Positions 1 through 7,657 of a stretch of DNA of 11,059 nucleotides are shown piece after piece. The notes beneath the pieces were generated by a model, which ran no database searches, was not told where the DNA came from, and saw only the letters and a list, made by a program, of their open reading frames with translations. How positions within the stretch are numbered: the stretch's first letter is position 1; each line of letters opens with the position of its first letter. The stretch spans positions 1-11,059 of the forward strand of contig JALOMU010000058.1 of NCBI GenBank assembly GCA_025455285.1, in the 5' to 3' direction. The DNA comes from Flavihumibacter sp. Lineage in GTDB: Bacteria > Bacteroidota > Bacteroidia > Chitinophagales > Chitinophagaceae. The position numbers were made by a program, and so were the translations under genes.

Positions 1-2037
1 CAGTCGCTGGGTGATTTGTTTATTGATTATTTCCCCGTTGCAGATGCCCGTCCCAAACTGGAAAACTATGTTCGCAAACTGGATCTCGAAACTGGTATCG
101 CCAGTACTTCCTATACTATTGCCGGTGTACGGTATCATTCCGAAATATTTGCTTCTGCTCCTGCTAATTGCATCGTGTTGCGTATTCGCACAGAACAACC
201 CAATGCGCTGCATGCACGTGTATCATTGACCCGCGAACAGGATGCGATGATAATACCTGATGCAGAAAAAGGCCTGCTCATGAAGGGCCAAATCCTCGAC
301 CTGCCAGATGAAGACGCTGGTCCGGATGGCTTACACATGAAATTTGCTGCCAAACTAACAGCCATGCACAGTGGCGGATCGGTGCAGGCAGTGAATAATA
401 GTTTATATGTGAAGGGAGCTACCGAACTCGTGGTTTATCTGACTGCAGCCACCAACTATAATTTGTCTATGCTGGATATGGATCAGGCTATTGATCCGGT
501 ACAACGTTGTACTGAAATTTTGCGTGCGGTACCCTTAAATTTTGAGCAGGTTAAAACTGCGCATGTTGCAGACCATGCTTCTTTTTTCAATCGGGTTGCT
601 TTGAAAATTGGTTCAGCTGCAGCTCGACTAACACCTACGGATGAAAGAATTAAAAAGGTCAAAACAGGTGCAGAAGATATTGATCTGGCGGTGCTTCAAT
701 TTCAGTATGGTCGTTACCTCCTGATGGGCTCATCGCGCAAGCCAGGTGTACTGCCTGCCAACCTGCAGGGCATCTGGTGTAAGGATATGAACGCACCCTG
801 GAACTCCGATTTTCATACCAATATCAATATCCAGATGAATTACTGGCCGGTGGAATCGGCCAATCTTTCTGAAGCCTTTCTGCCCCTATCAGATTTTGTG
901 GATCTATTACGCAAACCGGGCAGGATTACGGCAGCGAAAACATTTGGGTCCCGCGGCTGGACAGTCAATCATCTCACCAATCCATTCGGCCGAACCGCCA
1001 TTGCGGATGGTGTGAGCTGGGGCACTTATCCTATTGCAGGTTCCTGGTTGTCCCTGCATTTGTGGGAACATTTTTTATTCACAAGAGATACTGCCTATCT
1101 CAAGGAAAAAGCCTGGCCCGTAATGAAAGAATCCGCCGAATTCATGCAGGGATTTTTAATCAAAGACAAACAGGGCTACTGGGTGACTGCTCCTTCCACC
1201 TCTCCTGAGAACGCCTTCAAACTACCTAATGGAAAAGTATTTGGCTTAACGTATGGTGCCACCATGGATATTCAAATCACCCGGGCATTGTTTGAAGCCT
1301 GCCGCGCTGCTACCACCATCTTAAAAACAGATAAGGAATTTGCCCACGCATTGGCAGTCATTGAAAAAGAACTTCCTCCTGTTCGCGTGAGTAAACGCTA
1401 TAGCATTGTGCAGGAATGGATTCATGATTACGAGGAATCAGAGCCCGGTCACCGGCATATGAGCCAGCTCTTCGGTTTATATCCTGCCAACCAGATTAAC
1501 CGTCAGCATCCTGAACTGTTTGCTGCAGCACGCAGAACCATTGAACGCCGGCTCGAATACGCCAAAGGAGGAACAGGATCCTATACCGGCTGGAGTAAAT
1601 CCTGGATCATCAATTTTTATGCGCGACTCTTTGATGGTGATAAGGCCTGGAGCAATCTCAAAGACATGCAGCGTTACCTGACCCTGCCGAATTTATTTGA
1701 TGATCATCCGCCTTTCCAGATTGATGGAAATTTTGGACTCACAGCAGGTATGGCCGAGATGTTGCTGCAATCGCACACAGATACCCTGCAACTCTTACCA
1801 GCTTTACCTGCTGCCTGGCCCAATGGCTCGGTTAAAGGATTGAAAGCAAGGGGTAACCTGATCGTTGATATGGAATGGAGTAATGGGCAGTTGGTTGCCG
1901 CACGCATAAAAGCAGGATCACCTTATACCGGTACGATCGCATATGATAAAAAAACGCAGAAACTCAAACTGAAAGCAGGGGAAGAGTGGGTATTAATCCC
2001 CAAAAATGGGGAAGGGACGGCTGGCATGGCCCGCTGA
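1..2037 (+). CDS. GH95 alpha-L-fucosidase, 5'-truncated by the window edge
   Basis: Predicted exo-enzyme removing terminal alpha-L-fucose (typically alpha-1,2) by inversion, probably in the periplasm. The reading frame is open from base 1, so the TTG at 16 is not the start; 678 residues are visible and roughly the first 100 of a GH95 protein are missing. In visible numbering, the end of the N-terminal beta-sandwich comes first, then the helical barrel (about 225-590) and a C-terminal beta-domain. The motif HTNINIQMNYWP carries H272, N274 and N276; SPE gives E403; HPPFQIDGNFG gives D575. By family knowledge (AfcA of Bifidobacterium bifidum), the two Asn and the Asp form the unusual base system and the Glu is the acid. 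H272 occupies the place of the His that favours fucose; in GH95 alpha-L-galactosidases it is replaced by Thr. The stop is 102 bases before the GH3 gene on the same strand, so co-transcription is plausible. Family is sure; substrate is inferred. Confidence 0.93.
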   Translation, partial: QSLGDLFIDYFPVADARPKLENYVRKLDLETGIASTSYTIAGVRYHSEIFASAPANCIVLRIRTEQPNALHARVSLTREQDAMIIPDAEKGLLMKGQILDLPDEDAGPDGLHMKFAAKLTAMHSGGSVQAVNNSLYVKGATELVVYLTAATNYNLSMLDMDQAIDPVQRCTEILRAVPLNFEQVKTAHVADHASFFNRVALKIGSAAARLTPTDERIKKVKTGAEDIDLAVLQFQYGRYLLMGSSRKPGVLPANLQGIWCKDMNAPWNSDFHTNINIQMNYWPVESANLSEAFLPLSDFVDLLRKPGRITAAKTFGSRGWTVNHLTNPFGRTAIADGVSWGTYPIAGSWLSLHLWEHFLFTRDTAYLKEKAWPVMKESAEFMQGFLIKDKQGYWVTAPSTSPENAFKLPNGKVFGLTYGATMDIQITRALFEACRAATTILKTDKEFAHALAVIEKELPPVRVSKRYSIVQEWIHDYEESEPGHRHMSQLFGLYPANQINRQHPELFAAARRTIERRLEYAKGGTGSYTGWSKSWIINFYARLFDGDKAWSNLKDMQRYLTLPNLFDDHPPFQIDGNFGLTAGMAEMLLQSHTDTLQLLPALPAAWPNGSVKGLKARGNLIVDMEWSNGQLVAARIKAGSPYTGTIAYDKKTQKLKLKAGEEWVLIPKNGEGTAGMAR

Positions 2038-2107
2038 TGGCAGGAATCTGTATGTAACAATAGGTGTTAAAATTTAGGAAGTCTTTCTCCGGCGGCCTAT
2101 TGCTTAA

Positions 2108-2125
2108 TGCCTCAACTTTGAGGCA
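2108..2125 (+). promoter_or_regulatory. Perfect inverted repeat in the GH3 leader
   Basis: TGCCTCAA and TTGAGGCA are perfect 8-base arms separated by two bases (CT), ending 14 bases before the GH3 start codon. In RNA the tip would open to a 4- or 6-base loop. No T-run follows, so a plain terminator for the GH95 gene is unlikely. It could be an operator, a leader hairpin that affects mRNA stability or translation, or chance. The rest of the 102-base gap shows no clear Bacteroidota promoter (TTTG / TAnnTTTG). Confidence 0.45.
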
Positions 2126-2139
2126 GTAACTATTGACGC

Positions 2140-4803
2140 ATGAAGTACTTGATTTTTGCTGTTAGCTGTTTGGCGATGAGTGGTCTCAACGCCCAGCAAC
2201 CTGCCTATAAAAATGCTGCCCTACCTGTGGAGCAGCGAGTGGAGGATCTGTTGAAACGCATGACGCCGGAAGAGAAATTCTGGCAGTGTTTCATGATTCC
2301 TGGTGAGATCAAACCCGGCGATGAAACCAAGTACAAAGCAGGCATTTTCGGTTTCCAGGTGAGCGCCGAGAGTAAGGGGGGAGAAGCCGCCCAGCAATTG
2401 CTGCAATACAATGCCAAAGAAGATGCCGTGAGCCTGGCCAGGAAGATCAATGGCATTCAAAAATACTTTATGGAGCAGTCCCGGCTGGGCATTCCCATCA
2501 TTGCCTTTGATGAGGCCTTGCATGGATTGGTTCGTTCGGGTGCAACTGCCTTCCCCCAGGCTATTGCACTGGCTGCTTCCTGGGATACCACACTAATGTC
2601 CAAGGTAGCCAATGCCATCGCACTGGAAACCAAATTGCGTGGCATTCGCCAGATCCTGTCTCCGGTGATCAACCTGGCTCATGATGTGCGCTGGGGACGA
2701 ACAGAAGAAACTTATGGCGAAGATCCTTTCCTGAGTGCTTCCATGGGTGTGAGTTTTATTGGTGCTTTTGAACGCATGGGAGTGGTAACTTCTCCCAAAC
2801 ATTTTGCGTTCAACGTAGGTGCGGGTGGCCGTGACAGTTATCCCATCGATTTCAGTCAGCAGTTTTTACTCGAAACCGAATTGATTCCTTTCAAAGCAGT
2901 ATTTGAAAAAGCAGGTGCCCGCTCGGTTATGACTTCCTATAATTCCATCAACGGTCAGGCTGCTACTGCGAATAACTGGCTGCTGAACGATCTGCTGAAA
3001 AAGCAGTGGGGCTTTAAGGGATTTGTGATCTCTGATGCAGGTGCTGTGGGTGGTGCTTTGGTGCTTCATAAAACGGCTAAGGATTATCCTGAGTCTTCCC
3101 AGCAGGCAATCAGCAACGGACTGGATGTGATCTTTCAAACTGATTATGCACATCATCCTTTGTTCATGCCGCCCTTTGTAGATGGACGTATACCGAAATC
3201 TCGTATAGACGATGCTGTTAGACGTATTCTGCGCATCAAGTTTGAACTGGGTTTATTTGAAAATCCCTATGTAGATGAAAAAGCAATTGAAACTCTGATT
3301 GATATCGCCGCGCATAAACAACTCGCAGAAGAAGCTGCTGCTAAAAGTTTTGTATTGCTGAAGAACGAACAACTGCTTCCATTACGCAAGCAACCCGCCT
3401 CGATTGCCCTGATTGGTACAGATGCAGCAGAAGGAAGATTGGGAGGATATAGCGGTCCGGGTAATGGAATCATTTCCATCAAAGCGGCGTTGGAACAAAA
3501 ATGGACCGCCACCAAAATCAACTATGCGGATGGGTATGAGCGCATGGGAGCTGAGTTTGTTACCATCCCGGCTGCTCACTTATTCCACACCAGCAAGGGG
3601 AAATCAGTTCCCGGCTTATTGGGTGAGTATTTTGACCAGGCTGCTATTTCCGGTACTCCCAAACTAACACGGGTAGATAAGCAGGTTCAGTTCAAATGGA
3701 CCTTGTATGCACCGGATCCGGCTCTTCGAAATGATTTTTATGCCGTGCGCTGGACAGGTGACCTATTGGCTCCTGAAACAGGAACCTTTAAAATAGGATT
3801 GGAAGGTAATGATGGTTTTCGGTTGTACATCAACGGTAAACTGGTAGTTGATAATTGGAGCAAGCAGAGTTTTTCACTACGTACTGCCGATGTTCAATTA
3901 GAAAAAGACAAACGTTACCCAATCAGGATTGAATTCCGTGAACCGGTTGGCAATGCTGCCATCCGGCTGGTTTGGAATGCGGGACATAGTTTTAACTGGA
4001 AAGAAAAAATAGCAGCCGCAGTGGCAGTAGCGCAGCAATCTGAGGTTGCCATTATAGTTGCGGGTATTCATGAGGGTGAGTTCCAGGACCGGGCTTATCT
4101 CAGTTTGCCTGGTCACCAGGAAGAACTGATCAAGGCAGTTGCGGCTACCGGCAAACGCGTTGTGGTGCTGCTGGTTGGCGGGAGTGCCATCACCATGCAG
4201 AACTGGATGGACAAAGTAGATGCCATCGCGCAAATTTGGTATCCGGGTGAGCAGGGCGGATTAGCAGTTGCCGATTTATTAAGTGGTCGAATCAATCCTG
4301 CGGGCAGGTTACCGATTACCTTCCCGGTACACGAAGCACAATTGCCATTGACCTATTACCATAAACCTACGGGCAGGGGAGATGATTATCACAACCTGAG
4401 CGGAGAGCCTTTGTTTCCGTTCGGTTATGGGTTGAGTTATACAGAATTCAAATACAGTAATCTTCGGGTACTCACGCCTGCAATTGGTTCAAAAGACACT
4501 GCGGTGATCCAATGTGTGGTTACCAATGTGGGACCGGTTGCCGGAGAAGAAGTGGTACAGTTGTACATCCGGGATGAGTTGGCTTCCCTGGCCCGACCTG
4601 TTATGCAATTGAAAGGCTTTGAACGTTTATCCCTCCTGAAAGGGGAAAGTCGCACGGTGAAGTTCCGACTGCCTGCATCCGAACTGGCTTTCCTGAACCA
4701 ACAGTTGGAAACGGTGCTGGAACCAGGAAGCTTCCGGATTATGATTGGTGCTTCTTCCAGGGATATTCGGTTGAAGGGGGATCTAAACGTCAGACACCAG
4801 TAA
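2140..4803 (+). CDS. GH3 beta-glycosidase with inserted PA14 domain (beta-glucosidase/xylosidase type)
   Basis: Retaining exo-beta-glycosidase of 887 residues, probably releasing glucose or xylose from oligosaccharides in the periplasm. The N-terminus is a signal peptide ending LNA-QQ (signal peptidase I; Cys10 lies too early for a lipobox). The GH3 N-terminal barrel follows, with RLGIPIIAFDEALHG, the WGRTEETYGEDP motif (185-196), K220-H221, and the nucleophile D299 in VISDAGAVGG. A PA14 domain spans about 490-615 (GLLGEYF, then GNDGFRLYINGKLVVDNW) and interrupts the GH3 C-terminal domain, as in a known subgroup. E647 in GEFQDR is the likely acid/base, ahead of SLPG and FPFGYGLSYTEF. A fibronectin III-like domain closes the protein (about 785-880). 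The nucleophile is followed by Ala rather than the common Trp, Tyr or Cys, so the sugar preference cannot be read from it. It lies downstream of the GH95 gene and converges with the GH-A gene. Confidence 0.94.
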   Translation: MKYLIFAVSCLAMSGLNAQQPAYKNAALPVEQRVEDLLKRMTPEEKFWQCFMIPGEIKPGDETKYKAGIFGFQVSAESKGGEAAQQLLQYNAKEDAVSLARKINGIQKYFMEQSRLGIPIIAFDEALHGLVRSGATAFPQAIALAASWDTTLMSKVANAIALETKLRGIRQILSPVINLAHDVRWGRTEETYGEDPFLSASMGVSFIGAFERMGVVTSPKHFAFNVGAGGRDSYPIDFSQQFLLETELIPFKAVFEKAGARSVMTSYNSINGQAATANNWLLNDLLKKQWGFKGFVISDAGAVGGALVLHKTAKDYPESSQQAISNGLDVIFQTDYAHHPLFMPPFVDGRIPKSRIDDAVRRILRIKFELGLFENPYVDEKAIETLIDIAAHKQLAEEAAAKSFVLLKNEQLLPLRKQPASIALIGTDAAEGRLGGYSGPGNGIISIKAALEQKWTATKINYADGYERMGAEFVTIPAAHLFHTSKGKSVPGLLGEYFDQAAISGTPKLTRVDKQVQFKWTLYAPDPALRNDFYAVRWTGDLLAPETGTFKIGLEGNDGFRLYINGKLVVDNWSKQSFSLRTADVQLEKDKRYPIRIEFREPVGNAAIRLVWNAGHSFNWKEKIAAAVAVAQQSEVAIIVAGIHEGEFQDRAYLSLPGHQEELIKAVAATGKRVVVLLVGGSAITMQNWMDKVDAIAQIWYPGEQGGLAVADLLSGRINPAGRLPITFPVHEAQLPLTYYHKPTGRGDDYHNLSGEPLFPFGYGLSYTEFKYSNLRVLTPAIGSKDTAVIQCVVTNVGPVAGEEVVQLYIRDELASLARPVMQLKGFERLSLLKGESRTVKFRLPASELAFLNQQLETVLEPGSFRIMIGASSRDIRLKGDLNVRHQ

Positions 4804-4807
4804 GTAC

Positions 4808-4845
4808 AGGTGTCAGATATTTGTATTAACATCTGTCTGACACCT
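4808..4845. terminator. Inverted repeat between convergent genes, possible bidirectional terminator
   Basis: AGGTGTCAGA (4808-4817) and TCTGACACCT (4836-4845) are perfect 10-base complementary arms around an 18-base loop. The right arm overlaps the stop codon of the minus-strand GH-A gene (TAG, 4844-4846), and the left arm starts five bases after the GH3 stop. The position between two convergent genes suits a shared terminator. No T-run follows on either strand, so it is not a canonical intrinsic terminator. Confidence 0.55.
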
Positions 4846-6577
4846 AAAGAACAAGTATCACTGCACCTAATGCAGGCACCGTGATTTTGACCTGCTCATA
4901 CACTGGATGAGATCTCGCTTTCAATTGTGAATAGTTGGAGGGGCCGCCTGCTGCCAGGGAAGGGCCTTCTCCATTTACCAGCACTTTGCGGGAGAACTCT
5001 CCATTATCGTTGCTGCCTTCCAACTGGTAGTAGTACAATCGCTTGCCGAAATTCAGGTTATTGGCTTTGAGCTGCACGGTTACTGGTTTATCTGAAGTGT
5101 TAATCAGGGTGAGGTTTGCTTCACCAGAACTATAGGTAGATGCATACGCCTTAATGGCTGTACTTCCGGTTACTTGTGCAGGAACCAACCTATCACCAAT
5201 CAAACGCGAATAATAATACATGTAATAGAAAGAAGGGCGTGGTGTCCATTTTGGAATACCAGGTTCATTGCCATCACTGAATAATCCATGATCATTGCCA
5301 TTCTCCCAGCCATTGAGCAGGTCCCAGCGCAGGGCCATGCCATACTGATTCACCAGCGACTCACTCATCACGGCCAGTGCAAACAAGCCACTCACATTGG
5401 ATACCTGTTGTTTGGAATCCTTTGCCCACATATTCCATTCCGTTAGTGCTACCGGCAATACAGGCGCACCATAGGTTTGCATTTCTTTTTTGATAAACTG
5501 CATCATTTTAGCCGGTACGGTTAATCCTGCATTCATCACTACCGATGCTGTTGAATTTTCATTATAAGGCGTGAAATAATTGTGTACAATGTAAAAATCT
5601 GCAGCACCCTTTAGATTTTTTAGTACTCCTTCATTCCAGGTCTTGGTGGTATTGGTCATCCAGGCTTCTGTTGGTGCATCGTAAAGTGTTGCTCCAATAA
5701 ATATTTCCTGCCCGATTTCTGCAGCCGCTTTTTTCATCGAGTCTACAAATATCTGCACATGTTGCGCATACAATTCACCGGTTACAAATTCCGGTTGCCC
5801 ATCCTTGTTTTTGGATACATCAATCCGGTAACCTGCTTCCCAATCGCCATAGGTCTCATTACCAATCTCCCAGTACTTTGTTCTGCCTTTATCATAGCGT
5901 ACCCAGTCTGCTGCGAGATGAGCTGCAGCAGCAACAGGATCCGCACTGGTTCCATAACGCGCATACCCATAGTTGATAGTCAGTACCCCGATGCTTCCGG
6001 ATTGTTTCAGTACTTCATAATACTGATCTACCGATGCAGTCCAGCTTTCATTGATCTTGCCGAACCAGTAACCTGCTTCTTTCACCACGCCATCTTTATC
6101 CATTAAATGGGTTGGCACATCGGCAGGCAGTTTTCCGCGTTCCGCATTCCAGAAATACATATCACTTAAACTTCCCGCAGGGAATCGGATGAATTCTGGT
6201 TTTAGTGCTTTGATATGTTGCATGAACAGCGGTTCTCCTACCATATTGGTCATCCAGGTATTGGCATTATGTCCCCATACCGTTGGAGGAATTTTGGTTA
6301 TGATCTTACTTGCATCAATGGTTACAGTTACTGTAGCCGAAGCCTGCGCAGGAGTCACTTCCGTGTAAGACGGAGCAGTAAAACTTCTCGGCTTCCAGTG
6401 TTTTTCAAAGAAGCCGATAGTGGCTGCCAATGGCGGATCAGCTACCGGTACTACTGGCGTTACAACAGGACCACCGGGCCCTGGTCCTGGTTCCGGATCA
6501 GGTTTTTTGGTTTTGCTGCAACCTAATACAATCCCCGCGACTAACAGTACCACACAAACGAACTGAAAAACTTTCAT
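4844..6577 (-). CDS. Clan GH-A glycoside hydrolase lipoprotein, GH51-like
   Basis: Predicted retaining glycoside hydrolase of 577 residues anchored as a lipoprotein: the signal peptide ends IVLGC with Cys20, followed by a Pro/Gly-rich linker (about 26-47), suggesting an outer-membrane, perhaps surface, location. The (beta/alpha)8 barrel covers about 92-463. E241 in YWEIGNETYGDW is the likely acid/base and E380 in ALTEWNMW the likely nucleophile, the clan GH-A arrangement at strands 4 and 7. FIRFPAGSLSDMYFW (129-143) recalls the GH51 RFPGG region. The C-terminus (about 470-577) is a beta-sandwich, also as in GH51. I read it as GH51-related, so an alpha-L-arabinofuranosidase or an endo-beta-glucanase are the main options; the exact family is not certain from memory alone. 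It is the last gene of the susCD-oriented block, 91 bases after the frameshifted TIG gene, with a terminator-like hairpin in that gap. Confidence 0.82.
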   Translation of the reverse strand: MKVFQFVCVVLLVAGIVLGCSKTKKPDPEPGPGPGGPVVTPVVPVADPPLAATIGFFEKHWKPRSFTAPSYTEVTPAQASATVTVTIDASKIITKIPPTVWGHNANTWMTNMVGEPLFMQHIKALKPEFIRFPAGSLSDMYFWNAERGKLPADVPTHLMDKDGVVKEAGYWFGKINESWTASVDQYYEVLKQSGSIGVLTINYGYARYGTSADPVAAAAHLAADWVRYDKGRTKYWEIGNETYGDWEAGYRIDVSKNKDGQPEFVTGELYAQHVQIFVDSMKKAAAEIGQEIFIGATLYDAPTEAWMTNTTKTWNEGVLKNLKGAADFYIVHNYFTPYNENSTASVVMNAGLTVPAKMMQFIKKEMQTYGAPVLPVALTEWNMWAKDSKQQVSNVSGLFALAVMSESLVNQYGMALRWDLLNGWENGNDHGLFSDGNEPGIPKWTPRPSFYYMYYYSRLIGDRLVPAQVTGSTAIKAYASTYSSGEANLTLINTSDKPVTVQLKANNLNFGKRLYYYQLEGSNDNGEFSRKVLVNGEGPSLAAGGPSNYSQLKARSHPVYEQVKITVPALGAVILVL

Positions 6578-6588
6578 AATTAGTAATT

Positions 6589-6636
6589 AAAAAGGGACCC
6601 AACTTTCCAATGGTTTATCATTGTCAGAGGGCCCCT
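6589..6636 (-). terminator. Terminator- or attenuator-like hairpin before the GH-A gene
   Basis: Read on the - strand, AGGGGCCC (6636-6629) pairs with GGGTCCCT (6600-6593) over 8 positions, with one G-T wobble. Inside the loop CAATG (6623-6619) can pair with CATTG (6612-6608). The outer stem is followed at once by five T (6593-6589; the first also pairs), then AT-rich sequence to the ATG at 6577. This has the layout of an intrinsic terminator for the upstream susCD-type operon, yet it lies only 11 bases before the next start codon, so it could set how much of the GH-A gene is transcribed. Confidence 0.55.
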
Positions 6637-6668
6637 GTGCTTGCATATAACACGAGTTGATGCTGCTC

Positions 6669-7655
6669 TTATCTTAATCCAACATGATCCATGTAAACGG
6701 TGCCTGTCCAGTCGAAATTCTGGAAGGTCAGTTCACTGATGCTTGCCGGGTTACCCAGATTGGCTTTTGTTAATTTATACTCTACCCACTTGCCTTCTTC
6801 AATAGTAATAGTATAAGCAGGATTACCACCTGCGATCACATTGATACGCTTGCCATTGGTACCCGGAGTTCCAAAAATGGCAAAACTGATCTCGGTATAA
6901 TTTGCCAGTGACACGGTATTGTTGGCAAATTTCAAGGCACCCCACTGCCCGGTATAATTCACTTTGATAGCTGCATCGCCATCCCTAATATTATCCTTAC
7001 TGGCAAAGTCAACATTCGTACTCCAGCCCCAGTTCTGCCAGTTGTTCTCCAATGCATCTTTGTAAAACACATAACTCAATGCCGGCAGGGGAGGAAGATC
7101 TCCAACAAACAATACCGCTTCTTCAGATTCTACAACCACATCAGAGAAAGCAATTAAACTGATGGTGCCCCTGTTCGCAGCGGCAGGAATTACCAGTTTG
7201 ATTTCAGTTTCAGACTGACTTACAAAACTCGTTATGGGTTCTGTCAGTCCTTTGAATAACACTCCTTTAACGAGATCAAGATCTGTTCCTGTAATTGTGA
7301 ACTCCTTTTCTCTTTCAGCAGGAGAGGGATCAAATCCGGTTGCAGCGGGTAACACGATTTCAAGCGGCTCCTCTGTTTCTACTGTAATCGGCTCTGTTCC
7401 TTCTACAGATAGTGCAATTTCTCCTGTCTGCGCTTCCATAGGAACCGTTACCACCAGTTCATTCACAGATTTACTTACAAACTCGGTTACTACAATATCC
7501 TTATTAAAACGGATCTCGGTTACCCAGTTCAGAAACTTACACTGGATGGTCAGGTTTTGTCCCGGCTTTACTTTGGGTGTAAACCCGGTAATTGCTAAGG
7601 GCACTTCCAGGTTCAGGGCAGATACGGATTCTATCTCTCCCTGGTCTGTAATCAA
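6669..7655 (-). CDS. C-terminal fragment of the frameshifted TIG lipoprotein
   Basis: This 328-codon frame opens at a TTG with no signal peptide and no visible ribosome binding site, so it is probably not translated by itself; the homologous sequence extends upstream to about 7685. It holds the end of TIG domain 1, TIG domain 2 (from about PLAITGFTPKVKPGQNL), TIG domain 3 (from ATGFDPSPAEREKEFTITG), and a C-terminal beta-sandwich resembling carbohydrate-binding modules (about the last 140 residues). The last has aromatic residues in NNWQNWGWSTN and ends FDWTGTVYMDHVGLR. A role in binding the PUL polysaccharide is inferred from position and domain plan. Confidence 0.65.
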   Translation of the reverse strand: MITDQGEIESVSALNLEVPLAITGFTPKVKPGQNLTIQCKFLNWVTEIRFNKDIVVTEFVSKSVNELVVTVPMEAQTGEIALSVEGTEPITVETEEPLEIVLPAATGFDPSPAEREKEFTITGTDLDLVKGVLFKGLTEPITSFVSQSETEIKLVIPAAANRGTISLIAFSDVVVESEEAVLFVGDLPPLPALSYVFYKDALENNWQNWGWSTNVDFASKDNIRDGDAAIKVNYTGQWGALKFANNTVSLANYTEISFAIFGTPGTNGKRINVIAGGNPAYTITIEEGKWVEYKLTKANLGNPASISELTFQNFDWTGTVYMDHVGLR

Positions 7656-7657
7656 TA

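Noticed and set aside
16..18. TTG as the start of the GH95 protein
   Set aside because: The same frame is open to base 1 and the upstream residues QSLGDL match the conserved GH95 region, so the gene simply enters from the left edge.
3898..4233. Minus-strand open frames of about 60-130 codons across the GH3 gene
   Set aside because: They overlap conserved GH3 and PA14 coding sequence and have no domain, leader or context support.
5759..6106. Open frames opposite the GH-A gene (for example the 115-codon + strand frame)
   Set aside because: They lie wholly inside a well-supported hydrolase gene on the other strand and show no recognisable domain.
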